Shown: piece after piece, positions 63,661 to 64,000 of the stretch
Numbering within the stretch: position 1 is the stretch's first letter
Layout of the letters: every line of letters starts with the position of its first letter
NCBI GenBank assembly: GCA_030789695.1
Contig: CM061142.1
Span: 44,687,375 to 44,751,374, forward strand
DNA: 64,000 nt
Reading direction: 5' to 3'
From: Scilla litardierei
Lineage: Eukaryota; Streptophyta; Magnoliopsida; Asparagales; Asparagaceae
Position numbers and translations under genes: made by a program
The notes under the pieces: model-generated
What the model saw: only the letters and a program-made list of their open reading frames with translations
Databases searched by the model: none
What the model was told of the DNA's origin: nothing

Positions 63661-64000
63661 ATAGACTCAACAAAAGCCCATGCCCTTGTGTCCTCGTTGA
63701 TTAGAAGAGCGTAATTTGCAACGCCCATTTCCGGCCCATCTAGGATAATGTGTTGTACCATCAATGAAGTAGGCCTTAGCCCCATTGGCCCACGCTGAAT
63801 CCTTATTGGTGGGCCCCAACAAGTACCAAACTAAGAATGGACCACATGGGCTGCTCATTTCAAATGGCCCATATCTCAGTTCTAATTCCAGTGACCCCAG
63901 TCTCATAAAATAAGGTATCCTTAACTCCAAAAAATGAAAAAACGAAAATAATAAATAATAAATACCATATAGAGCCCAAAAATTTCCCATTTAAGGAATC
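63661..64000. other. Right edge with GGCCCA motifs
   Basis: GGCCCA or its complement TGGGCC occurs at about 63736, 63788, 63813 and 63866. Such site II-type elements are frequent in promoters of plant housekeeping genes. No reading frame is recognisable, so I only note a possible approach to a gene beyond the window. Confidence 0.25.

Overview
This window is plant nuclear DNA, almost certainly intergenic and repeat-dense. I found no intact host gene. Nearly everything belongs to LTR retrotransposons of lineages restricted to or typical of plants (Sirevirus/SIRE-type Ty1-copia; Athila-, Tat- and Tekay-chromovirus-type Ty3-gypsy), with one Mutator-like DNA transposon and one probable tRNA-derived SINE. 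Species cannot be read from the sequence. I use these labels: A1 (Athila-like fragment, + strand), K1 (Tekay-like chromovirus, + strand, decayed), C1 (SIRE-type copia, + strand, with gag, pol and a third ORF), C3 (SIRE-type copia, - strand, gag only), M1 (Mutator-like element), T1 (Tat-type gypsy, - strand), C2 (SIRE-type copia, + strand, gag only), A2 (Athila-like, - strand, no pol).

Layout. 1-421: unclassified, with a piece of a palindromic array. 422-3894: A1, a protease tail followed directly by a third ORF, with no pol. 3891-9157 and 21730-22835: K1, carrying a broken gag tail, protease, RT, RNase H, integrase and chromodomain, plus long LTR-like sequence. 9158-21724: C1, complete with LTRs of 1867 and 1866 bp and a cgaac target duplication, inserted in K1. 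22836-62315: C3, the outermost layer of a nest. M1 (25182-29210, 9-bp duplication atttacata) and a SINE lie in its non-coding interior. T1 (32037-60553, duplication gatac) sits inside its primer-binding site. C2 (38663-59931, duplication gaagt) sits in the 5' LTR of T1. A2 (42735-53605, duplication gatat) sits inside C2. The order of insertion is therefore C3, then T1, then C2, then A2. From 62316 to 64000 the sequence is unclassified, with several GGCCCA motifs near the end.

How the parts work together. Only C1 keeps a long pol reading frame (protease, integrase, RT, RNase H). C2 and C3 share its gag type, primer-binding site and polypurine tract but have no pol, so they look like non-autonomous partners that would need a Sirevirus pol in trans. 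A1 and A2 both run from protease straight to a conserved GGAGGCAACCC motif and a third ORF, so they look like a pol-less Athila derivative family.

The most unusual signals are regulatory. First, arrays of short palindromes, with a different motif per family, lie 10-95 bp upstream of a TATA box in the LTRs of C1, C2, C3 and A2. Such arrays are known for Sireviruses, but here they also occur in a gypsy element. Second, a further array occurs inside C1, A1 and A2 just before the third ORF. Third, the non-coding interiors of the two pol-less copia elements are strewn with copies of their own LTR/primer-binding-site junction (TTACAATTGGTATC), all in the sense direction.
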